DNA of 64,000 bases from Salegentibacter tibetensis (lineage in GTDB: Bacteria > Bacteroidota > Bacteroidia > Flavobacteriales > Flavobacteriaceae), in assembly GCF_020164485.1 (NCBI RefSeq), contig NZ_JAIQZA010000009.1, positions 62,001-126,000 on the forward strand, read 5' to 3'. The notes beneath the pieces were generated by a model that worked only from the letters and a program-made list of their open reading frames with translations, had not been told where the DNA came from and did no database searches. The translations under genes were made by a program, and so were the position numbers. Of this stretch, positions 26,340 through 34,600 are shown one piece after another. Every line of letters begins with the position of its first letter. Position 1 is the first letter of the stretch.

Positions 26340-26374
26340 ATTACTCACTACTCTATACTAAATACTCACTACTA
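26340..26374. repeat. Right heptamer array of cassette 2
   Basis: On the plus strand ATTACTC, ACTACTC, TATACTA, AATACTC, ACTACTA; on the coding strand TAGTAGT, GAGTATT, TAGTATA, GAGTAGT, GAGTAAT. The first coding-strand unit supplies the TAG stop of fadN, with two further in-frame stops directly after it. Confidence 0.8.
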
Positions 26375-28777
26375 ATTTCTTAGCGGTTTCCCTTTCTTCA
26401 ACATATGCTGAAGGCGTTCTAAGGTTTTGCGTTCTCCGGTTAGGGAAAGAAATGCTTCTCTTTCCAGATCTAAAAGGTATTGTTCGCTTACCATTTGTGG
26501 TTCTGAAAGATCACCACCGGCCATTACATAAGCCAGTTTGTTGGCAATTTTCTTATCGTGGTCGCTAATGTATTTTCCGGCATTCATCTGGTCGGTTCCT
26601 ACTAAGAATGCGCCTAAGGCCTGTTTTCCGAGGACTTTGATATCGGTACGGTGAATTGGCTTTGTATAACCATTTTCGGCCATTAACAACGCGTGTTTCT
26701 TAGCGATGGTGAGTTGCCGTTCCTGATTTATCACTACGATATCTTTTCCTTTCTGAAGAATATTCAAATCGAAAGCTTCGTGGGCCGAGGTAGAAACTTT
26801 TGCCATCCCAATGGTTAGGAAATGTTCCCTTAAACGGTTCAGTTCTACATCATCTTTTTCAAAAGTGTCAGCTGCGCGAACGGTCATTTCTTTAGAACCC
26901 CCACCGCCGGGAATTACCCCAACACCAAATTCAACTAAACCAATATAAGTTTCGGCTGCTGCCACAACTTTATCGGCGTGAAGTGAAAGTTCACACCCGC
27001 CACCAAGCGTCATAGAGTGTGGTGCGGCTACGGTTGGAATGGAGGAGTAACGCATACGCATCATCGTATCCTGGAAATATTTAATCGCCATATTCAACTC
27101 TTCGTATTCCTGCTCTACGGCCATCATAAAGATCATCCCGATATTGGCGCCCACAGAGAAATTTTTCCCATTGTTGGCAACAACTAATCCCTGGTAATCT
27201 TTTTCGGCCATATCTATGGCTTTGTTAATTCCATCCAGTACATCGCCGCCGATCGCGTTCATTTTACTTCGGAATTCAACATTAAGGATTCCATCACCAA
27301 GATCTTCAACCACAACTCCGCTGTTACTGAAAACCTCTTTTGACTCACGAATATTATCTAAAATGATAAACGCATCCTGACCTGGAATTTTTGTGTAATC
27401 TTTTTTCTGAATATCGTAAAAATAGGTATTGCCTTCTTTTACTGTATAGAAAGATTCTTTTCCGTTTTCCAGCATTTCATTTACCCAGGCCGCAGGTTCT
27501 GTACCTTCGGCTTTCATCATTTCAATACCTTTCTTCACGCCAATGGCATCCCAAATTTGAAACGGACCGTGCTCCCAACCAAATCCGGCTTTTACTCCGT
27601 CATCAATTTTGTAAAGTTCATCGGAGATTTCAGGGATCCTATTAGAAACATAAGCGAAAAGTGCAGAAAAATTCTTGCGGTAAAATTCACCCGCTTTGTC
27701 TTTTCCGTTTATTAAAACTTCAAAACGATCGGCTACATTATCTATACTTTTAGTTTCCTCTAAAGTCGCGAAAGAAGCTTTTTTCTGGTCACGATATTCC
27801 ATCGTTTCCAGATCCAGTGATTTAATCGTGCTGGAACCATCTTCATTCTTAATTTTCTTGTAAAAACCTTGTCCGCTTTTGCTCCCGTACCATTCGTTAT
27901 CCATCATTGTTTGGATAAAATCGGGCAGGGCAAAAAGGTCGTGGGCTTCATCGTTTGGTACGCCTTTGTGAAGGCCGTTGGCCACGTGTACCAAAGTATC
28001 TAAACCAACAACATCTACCGTACGGAAAGTCGCCGATTTTTGTCGGCCAATTACGGGACCGGTAAGTTTATCGACTTCCTCAATGGTCATATCCATATCT
28101 TTTATCATATGGAAAAGGCTCATAATGCTGAAAATACCAATTCGGTTTCCGATAAATGCGGGAGTATCTTTTGCTACTACCGATTTCTTTCCGAGGAATT
28201 TTTCGCCATATTCATTCAGGAACTCCAACACTTCCGGTTTGGTATCGGGTCCTGGGATAATTTCGAATAATTTCAGGTAGCGCGGTGGGTTAAAAAAGTG
28301 GGTTCCACAGAAATGCTGCTGAAAATCCTCGCTTCTTCCTTCGTTCATTTGCTGAATAGGAATTCCCGATGTGTTGGAAGAAATAAGCGTTCCTTTTTTA
28401 CGGTGTTTTTCTAAATTATCAAACACCTGTTTTTTAATATCCAGGCGTTCTACCACTACCTCGATAATCCAATCGGCTTCAGAAACTTTAGAAATATCGT
28501 CTTCCATATTTCCGGTTTCTATGCGATTGGCAAAATCTTTATGATAAATAGGAGAGGGCTTAGACTTTAAAGCCGACTGTAAAGATTCGTTTACCAGGCG
28601 GTCTCTTACCTCTTTATCTTCTAAAGTAAGACCTTTTTTCTTTTCTTTCTCGTTGAGTTCCCGCGGGACAATATCCAGCAAAAGAACTTCTACGCCAATG
28701 TTGGCGAAGTGGCAGGCAATACCGCTTCCCATAATTCCGGAGCCGATTACCGCTACTTTATTAATTCTTCTCTTCAT
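26372..28777 (-). CDS. fadN: 3-hydroxyacyl-CoA dehydrogenase / enoyl-CoA hydratase (FadN type)
   Basis: 801 residues with the dehydrogenase first: VAVIGSGIMGSGIACHFA (NAD-binding, 8-25), then IEVVVERLDIKKQVF, SSNTSGIPI, HFFNPPRYLKLFEI and PAFIGNRIG. The enoyl-CoA hydratase/isomerase domain follows from about 490 (NGKNFSVGAN, GGGCELSLHAD, GVGVIPGGGGSKEM). This domain order is that of B. subtilis FadN and the reverse of E. coli FadB. The enzyme hydrates enoyl-CoA and oxidises 3-hydroxyacyl-CoA. First gene of the fadN-fadA-fadE unit; the next gene upstream is a MarR regulator 175 bp away, in the same direction. Confidence 0.92.
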   Translation of the reverse strand: MKRRINKVAVIGSGIMGSGIACHFANIGVEVLLLDIVPRELNEKEKKKGLTLEDKEVRDRLVNESLQSALKSKPSPIYHKDFANRIETGNMEDDISKVSEADWIIEVVVERLDIKKQVFDNLEKHRKKGTLISSNTSGIPIQQMNEGRSEDFQQHFCGTHFFNPPRYLKLFEIIPGPDTKPEVLEFLNEYGEKFLGKKSVVAKDTPAFIGNRIGIFSIMSLFHMIKDMDMTIEEVDKLTGPVIGRQKSATFRTVDVVGLDTLVHVANGLHKGVPNDEAHDLFALPDFIQTMMDNEWYGSKSGQGFYKKIKNEDGSSTIKSLDLETMEYRDQKKASFATLEETKSIDNVADRFEVLINGKDKAGEFYRKNFSALFAYVSNRIPEISDELYKIDDGVKAGFGWEHGPFQIWDAIGVKKGIEMMKAEGTEPAAWVNEMLENGKESFYTVKEGNTYFYDIQKKDYTKIPGQDAFIILDNIRESKEVFSNSGVVVEDLGDGILNVEFRSKMNAIGGDVLDGINKAIDMAEKDYQGLVVANNGKNFSVGANIGMIFMMAVEQEYEELNMAIKYFQDTMMRMRYSSIPTVAAPHSMTLGGGCELSLHADKVVAAAETYIGLVEFGVGVIPGGGGSKEMTVRAADTFEKDDVELNRLREHFLTIGMAKVSTSAHEAFDLNILQKGKDIVVINQERQLTIAKKHALLMAENGYTKPIHRTDIKVLGKQALGAFLVGTDQMNAGKYISDHDKKIANKLAYVMAGGDLSEPQMVSEQYLLDLEREAFLSLTGERKTLERLQHMLKKGKPLRN

Positions 28778-28845
28778 AATTTTTTCTGGTTTTTACTATA
28801 AGGTTTTCGATTATTCATGAACTTTATTTCACAAATTGCTAAATT

Positions 28846-28923
28846 CGTCATTGCGAGGGACGAAGCAATCTGCAAATTGTTGATAAACGACTATGAGATT
28901 ACTTTACTTCGTTCGTAATGACG
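28846..28923. repeat. REP-like inverted repeat (CGTCATTGCGAGG type)
   Basis: CGTCATTGCGAGGGACGAAG at the left is mirrored imperfectly by CTTCGTTCGTAATGACG at the right, with ATC near both inner ends. This word family (GTCATTGCGAGG...CGAAGCAATC) is widely dispersed in unrelated genomes. It lies between marR and fadN and could form a long imperfect hairpin in their transcript. Confidence 0.75.
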
Positions 28924-28952
28924 TTTCGATTTTGAGATAATATTATTTTACT

Positions 28953-29405
28953 CTATTTTATTTTAATTTCTTCTTTATAAATTTTCTTTTCAGAAATAAG
29001 ATTCAAAATCGTGTTTGCAACTTCTGTGAAGGTTTTTAGATCTTCTTCTGAAACGTTTTCTTTTACCGCTTCATCAAAGCGCAATACCACTTTTTTAGAA
29101 TATTCCCGCATTTCCTGTCCAAAATCGGTTAAATAGATAAGGACGCTGCGCCCATCTTTTGGATTCTTTTTTCTAACTATTAGTCCCTTATCTTCCATAG
29201 TCTTTAGGATTCTGGATAAGCTTGTGGCTTCCATTCCCATCTTGGGGCCCAGTGAGGTAGAAGGGGTACCACTTTCGGGGTCGATACTTAAAAGGGCAAA
29301 ACCGGTAGACATTGTACTTCCGGCCTTTCCGGCCTCTTCATTATACATTTTAGAAACCGCCATCCATGTGGCCCTTAATACATAATCTATTGTCTTTTCC
29401 TTCAT
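28953..29405 (-). CDS. MarR-family transcriptional regulator
   Basis: 150 residues, the family's usual size. The winged helix shows LGPKMGMEATSLSRILKTME (recognition helix) and KGLIVRKKNPKDGRSVLIYLTDFG (wing, with the characteristic DGR). It lies directly upstream of fadN in the same direction and downstream of the acyl-CoA ligase gene, and is the natural candidate for control of fatty-acid degradation, as TetR-type FadR does in Bacillus. A perfect palindrome 35 bp upstream of its start codon (29440-29457) may be its own operator. Ligand is unknown, perhaps an acyl-CoA. Confidence 0.88.
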   Translation of the reverse strand: MKEKTIDYVLRATWMAVSKMYNEEAGKAGSTMSTGFALLSIDPESGTPSTSLGPKMGMEATSLSRILKTMEDKGLIVRKKNPKDGRSVLIYLTDFGQEMREYSKKVVLRFDEAVKENVSEEDLKTFTEVANTILNLISEKKIYKEEIKIK

Positions 29406-29439
29406 TTTCGAATGTTGATTCTCAAAGTTAAGAAAAATA

Positions 29440-29457
29440 TATTATGCACGCATAATA
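29440..29457. promoter_or_regulatory. Palindrome upstream of marR, candidate operator
   Basis: TATTATGC-AC-GCATAATA: 8-bp arms, 2-bp centre. MarR proteins bind 16-20 bp palindromes, and the position 35-52 bp before the start codon suits autoregulation. Confidence 0.5.
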
Positions 29458-29498
29458 AAATCGAATAAATAATCAGGTCTTAGTATTTATTACTTAAA

Positions 29499-29517
29499 TT
29501 TATGCGAAATGCATAAA
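29499..29517. promoter_or_regulatory. Second ATGC/GCAT inverted repeat near marR
   Basis: TTTATGC-GAAAT-GCATAAA: 7-bp arms, same half-site as the palindrome at 29440 but with a 5-bp centre. It lies about 95 bp before the marR start and overlaps by a few bases the A-run of the ligase terminator, so it may be a secondary operator site or chance. Confidence 0.35.
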
Positions 29518-29542
29518 AAAACCCTTCTCAGGGAAGGGTTTT
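29518..29542 (-). terminator. Terminator of the acyl-CoA ligase gene
   Basis: Perfect 10-bp stem AAAACCCTTC / GAAGGGTTTT with a 5-nt loop, 25 bp past the ligase stop codon, followed by a T-run on the minus strand. It separates the ligase from the marR-fadNAE transcript. Confidence 0.85.
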
Positions 29543-29567
29543 AACTTTAATTTTAAATAATTAGTAA

Positions 29568-31349
29568 TTAGGAAGGTCTGTAAATCTTCTCATACAGTTT
29601 CATATACCGTTCTTTTATATTTCTACGCTTCAATTTCATCGTAGGGGTGAGGTGTCCTTCTTCAATCCCCCAAACTTCAGGTGTTAGTTCAACAACTTTT
29701 ATACGTTCCCATTTTCCGAACTTCTCGTTATAAAAATCTACTTCCTCCTGAATACGTTCTTTAACCTGGGTATTTTCAGCGATAGCCTTTTCAGAACCAT
29801 CTTGAATATCAATATTTTTGCGTTTGGCCCATTCCTGAACAAATTCAAAATTTGGTTGAATAAGTGCTGCCGGCATTTTTTCGCCATCACCAATTACCAT
29901 TATTTGCTCGATAAAACGGGATTGTTTCATCGTATTTTCGAGGATTTGTGGGGCTACATATTTTCCTCCCGAAGTTTTAAACATTTCCTTCTTACGGTCG
30001 GTGATTTTAAGGAAACCGTCTTTGTCCAGTTCCCCAATGTCGCCGGTATGGAAAAAATGATCTCCGTTTAAAACCTCTTCGGTTTTTTGCGGTTCCTTAT
30101 AATAACCAAGCATTACGTTTGGTCCTTTGGCAAGAATTTCACCGTCTTCGGCAATTTTTACCGTTACATTATCTATCGGCCTACCTACCGTCCCAATTCT
30201 AAAACCTTCATTTCTTTGATCGTTTACCGCGATTACGGGTGAAGTTTCAGTTAATCCATAACCTTCCATTACCGGAATATCAGCTGCGGCAAAAACACGT
30301 GCCAAACGTGGTTGGAGTGCGGCAGATCCGGAAACGATCAATTCAATATTTCCGCCCAAACCTTCTTTCCATTTAGAGAAAATAAGTTTTCTGGCGAGTT
30401 TAAGTCTGGTTTCATACCACCAACCATTTGCGCCGTATGGTTCGTATTCTAATCCAAGTTCCACAGCCCAGAAAAATAACTTTTGCTTAACCCCACCAAC
30501 GGTAGAACCTTTAGCGATAATTTTATCGTAAACCTTCTCTAAAAGTCTTGGAACGGCGGTAATTACGTGTGGTTTTACCTCTTTAAGGTTATCGCTTATT
30601 TTTTCTATTGATTCCGCAAAATGAATAGAAACCGAATAGTACTGATATAGATAAAGAATCATTCGCTCAAAAACGTGGCAAACCGGTAAAAAACTGAGCG
30701 CTACATAAGTTCCCCTTTCAAAAGGAACGCGAGGAGCGCTGTCTAAAACATTACTTACTATATTATTATGAGAGAGCATAACGCCTTTTGGTCTGCCTGT
30801 GGTTCCCGAGGTATAGATTAAAGTAGCAAGATCGTCCGGTTTAACGGCTTTCTTTAATTGTTCAACTTCATCCTGATTTCCTTTATCATCTCCCAGCTCA
30901 AGAACTTCGGTCCAGTTTTTCGCACCTTCTATTTCATCAAAAGTATAGACCTCTTTTAGTTTGGTATCATGCTTAATGGAATTTAGCTTATCCAGCACTT
31001 CTTTATCAGAAACAAAGCAAAATACAGATTCACTATGATCCAGCACATATTGATAATCCTCTTCCGAAATCGTAGGATAAATTGGGACAGTTTGGGCACC
31101 GGTTTGTAAAACACCAATATCCATAATATTCCATTCAGTTCGGTTACTGGTAGAAATTATGGCTATTTTATCGTTTGGTTTTATGCCCAGGCGCAATAAT
31201 CCGCGGCTTATCGCATTTGCTTTATCTATATATTCCTGGGTAGAAGTAGCTTTCCAGGTCCCGTTATATTTAGTGACCAGGGCCTTATCTAAAGCGTGTT
31301 TTTCCAGTTGAAAATAAGGAAAGTCAAATAGTCTTGTTGGTTTATCCAT
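29568..31349 (-). CDS. Long-chain fatty-acid-CoA ligase (AMP-forming)
   Basis: 593 residues. Motifs of the ANL superfamily: LIYTSGTTGRPKGVMLSHNN (P-loop), EGYGLTETSPVIAVN, FHTGDIGELDKDGFLKITDR and KEMFKTSGGKYVAP with the A10-like Lys nearby. It resembles long-chain ligases of the FAA1/FadD15 type more than E. coli FadD. It activates fatty acids to acyl-CoA with ATP, feeding the adjacent fadNAE genes. No signal peptide. It has its own terminator and lies upstream of marR in the same direction, so it is a separate unit in a fatty-acid degradation cluster. Confidence 0.92.
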   Translation of the reverse strand: MDKPTRLFDFPYFQLEKHALDKALVTKYNGTWKATSTQEYIDKANAISRGLLRLGIKPNDKIAIISTSNRTEWNIMDIGVLQTGAQTVPIYPTISEEDYQYVLDHSESVFCFVSDKEVLDKLNSIKHDTKLKEVYTFDEIEGAKNWTEVLELGDDKGNQDEVEQLKKAVKPDDLATLIYTSGTTGRPKGVMLSHNNIVSNVLDSAPRVPFERGTYVALSFLPVCHVFERMILYLYQYYSVSIHFAESIEKISDNLKEVKPHVITAVPRLLEKVYDKIIAKGSTVGGVKQKLFFWAVELGLEYEPYGANGWWYETRLKLARKLIFSKWKEGLGGNIELIVSGSAALQPRLARVFAAADIPVMEGYGLTETSPVIAVNDQRNEGFRIGTVGRPIDNVTVKIAEDGEILAKGPNVMLGYYKEPQKTEEVLNGDHFFHTGDIGELDKDGFLKITDRKKEMFKTSGGKYVAPQILENTMKQSRFIEQIMVIGDGEKMPAALIQPNFEFVQEWAKRKNIDIQDGSEKAIAENTQVKERIQEEVDFYNEKFGKWERIKVVELTPEVWGIEEGHLTPTMKLKRRNIKERYMKLYEKIYRPS

Positions 31350-31542
31350 TAGGGTGTAGCATTATTATATACTTTGCAAAATAACAAATTTATAGACTAT
31401 TTCAAATTGAAATATTAAAATATACACAGATATATTAATAAGAATATAAAATCTTTAATTAAAATCAGCTATTTAGATTATAAGGAAAGTGAATTGAATA
31501 GTATTTTACTGAATTGATAATCATTGGATTAATTGAAAAATG

Positions 31543-31580
31543 AAAACGCCCGACAATAAAAAAATATCATCGGGCGTTTT
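31543..31580 (-). terminator. Terminator of purL
   Basis: Perfect 11-bp stem AAAACGCCCGA / TCGGGCGTTTT with a 16-nt A-rich loop, 21 bp past the purL stop codon. Confidence 0.85.
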
Positions 31581-31600
31581 AAAGAAATTTTAGTGAAAAA

Positions 31601-34600
31601 TTATTTTTCCTCCAGCCATTTTCTGGCATTTATAAAAGCTTCCAGCCAGGGACTTACTTTATCGTCTTTCCTATCTTTTGGGTAATATGCCCAGTTCCAG
31701 GGGAATGTAGAACGCTCTAAATGCGGCATCATCACCAAATGCCTTCCGGTATCATCGGTTAGCATCGCGGTGTTGTGATTAGATCCGTTGGGATTGGCGG
31801 GGTATTTATCATAGCCATATTCTCCAACGATGTTATAATGTTCTTTTTTATATGGAAAACTGAATTTCCCTTCCCCGTGTGCAGCCCAAATACCAAGTTT
31901 ACTTCCAGAAAGAGTAGAAAGCATCACCGAGTTATTTTCCATAATTTCTACGGAAGTAAAATTACACTCAAACTTATGCGAGGCATTATGAAGCATTTTA
32001 GGTTTCTTTTCGTGATGAGGATTTATTAACCCTAACTCCACAAAAAGCTGGCAACCATTACATACGCCAAGTGACAAAGTATCCTCTCTTTTAAAGAAAT
32101 TATCCAGCGCGGTTTTGGCTTTTTCGTTATACAAGAAAGCTCCTGCCCAACCTTTGGCACTTCCCAAAACATCTGAATTTGAGAACCCACCAACCGCAGC
32201 GATAAACTTAATGTCTTCCAGCGTTTCCCTACCCGATATCAAATCGGTCATATGTACATCTTTTACGTCAAAACCGGCTAAGTGCATTGCACGAGCCATT
32301 TCACGTTCAGAATTGGAACCTTTTTCACGAATAATCGCAGCTTTAATAGGTTCGCCGGGCTTCTCCATTAAGCTGGATTGAGCAGGAAGTTGACCGGTAA
32401 ATCCATAAGGAAATTTAAATTCCAGCGGCTGATTCTTATAATTGTTGAATCGCTCCGTAGCTTTGTCTATCCCACTTTGCTTTTGGTCTAAAAGGAATGA
32501 AGTTTTGTACCAAACATCCCGCAAATCAGGAATATTCAAACTGAGGTTTTCTGAACCGTTCTTGATTTTTAGTTCATTTCCTTCGGTTACTTTTCCAATT
32601 TTAAAGAATTCAACTTTATTATCGGTAAGTACTTTTTCGGCTGTTTCGTCTTTCGCCTGGAAAACAATTCCGCAGTTTTCGTTAAACAGCAATTTTACGC
32701 TGTCTTTCTCATTTAAGGCTGAAAGATCTAGTTCTGCACCGAGATTGGTATCTGCAAAACACATTTCCAGAAGCGTAGTAATTAATCCACCTGAAGCCAC
32801 ATCGTGACCGGCCTGGATTAAATCCTGCTTAATTAGGCCCTGAATGTTATAAAAAGCATTAGCGAATTTCTTATCGTCTTTTATTGTAGGGACTTCTTTC
32901 CCCACTTTATTCAGGATTTGTGCAAAAGAAGATCCGCCAAGTTTAAACTTGTCCTGAGATAAATTGATGTAATAAATATCGCCGCCATTTTTCTGAAAAA
33001 CAGGTTCTACAACTTTCGTTATATCGTCGCAATGTCCTGCAGCCGAAATTATAACCGTTCCGGGAGAAAGTACCTCGCCGTCTTTATAACGCTGTTTCAT
33101 GGAAAGTGAATCTTTTCCGGTAGGAACATTTATTCCCAGGGAAATGGCGAAATCTGAAACGGCCTGCACAGCTTCATAAAGCCTGGCATCTTCGCCCTCA
33201 TTATTACAAGGCCACATCCAGTTTGCTGAAAGCGAAATAGATTTTAAACCTTTTTCCAGCGGTGCCCATACGATATTTGAAAGCGCTTCACCAATTGAAT
33301 TTTTAGAACCAGCAACCGGATCTACCAAAGCCGAAACCGGAGAGTGGCCAATAGAAGTCGCCACCCCTTCTTTCCCGTTATAATCCAGCGACATTACGCC
33401 GCAATTATTTAGCGGAAGCTGCAATGGCCCGGCTGTCTGTTGTTTTGCAACGCGTCCGGTTACACAACGGTCTACTTTGTTGGTTAACCAGTCTTTACAG
33501 GCCACGGCTTCCAATTGAAGCAACTGCGTTAGATAATCTTTTATATTTTCTGAAGAATAAACTACATCGTCATAAGTTCGGTTTACCGATTTATCTTTCA
33601 TTATGGTTTTTGGCGAGCTGCCAAACATATCTGAAAGCTCCAGATCCATTGGTTTTTGACCGGATTTTGAACCTTCAAAAGTAAACCTGTGATCGCCGGT
33701 AACATCACCAACCTGGTAAATTGGCGAGCGTTCACGTTCTGAAACTCTTTTTAAGATTTCATAATTTTTACCGCCAATAACAAGCCCCATTCGTTCCTGA
33801 GATTCGTTACCGATAATCTCCTTAGCCGAAAGGGTAGGATCGCCTACCGGAAGTTTATCTAAATCAATTTTCCCGCCGGTTTCTTCAACCAGTTCACTAA
33901 GGCAGTTTAAATGTCCGCCGGCACCGTGATCGTGAATGGAAACAATTGGATTTTCTTCACTTTCTACCATTCCGCGTACCGCGTTGGAGGCACGTTTTTG
34001 CATTTCAGGGTTGGCCCTTTGGATGGCGTTTAATTCTATACCACTTCCTAATTCACCGGTATCTGCTGAAGAAACCGCGGCACCGCCCATTCCTATCCGG
34101 TAATTTTCACCACCTAGGATTACAATTTTATCGCCCTTTTTTGGGATATCTTTTTGCGCCTGGCTTGCTTTTCCGTAACCAATTCCACCGGCAAGCATAA
34201 TTACTTTATCGTAGCCTAAACTTCTTTGATGCTCAGAATGCTCAAAAGTAAGCACCGAGCCCGAAATTAAAGGTTGCCCGAATTTATTTCCAAAATCTGA
34301 AGCCCCGTTGGAAGCCTTTATCAAAATATCCATCGGGGTTTGGTATAACCAATCACGTTCTTTCATCCCATTTTCCCATTTCCGATCTTTATCGAGTCTG
34401 GAATAGGAAGTCATATAAACTGCGGTTCCGGCCAAAGGCAAAGAACCTTTTCCGCCGGCAAGCCTGTCGCGAATTTCCCCACCGCTTCCGGTAGCTGCGC
34501 CATTAAAAGGCTCCACCGTGGTTGGGAAATTATGGGTTTCGGCTTTTATGGAAATAACCGAATCAAAATCTTTGTTTTCGTAAAATTCAGGAACATCGGG

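Larger units (their letters stand above)
25935..26374 (-). mobile_element. Four-helix-bundle cassette 2 with inverted heptamer arrays
   Basis: Same design as cassette 1: arrays of five heptamers at 25935-25969 and 26340-26374 enclosing one gene. It fills the fadN-fadA gap completely, from the TAG stop codon of fadN to 4 nt before the fadA start codon. Length is 440 bp against 443 bp for cassette 1. The heptamer sequence is unrelated to that of cassette 1. No transposase or target-site duplication was seen. Confidence 0.55.

Noticed and set aside
25971-26348. Longer form of the cassette 2 protein starting with GTG at 26348
   Set aside because: The extra codons lie in the repeat array, and the ATG at 26324 matches the start of the cassette 1 protein.
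24299-26374. Diversity-generating retroelement, because the four-helix-bundle proteins resemble bAvd
   Set aside because: No reverse transcriptase, template repeat or variable repeat is present; the proteins match the wider IVP/S23 family.
24299-26374. CRISPR-like arrays from the heptamer repeats
   Set aside because: Units are 7 bp with no spacers, arranged as inverted pairs, and no cas gene is near.
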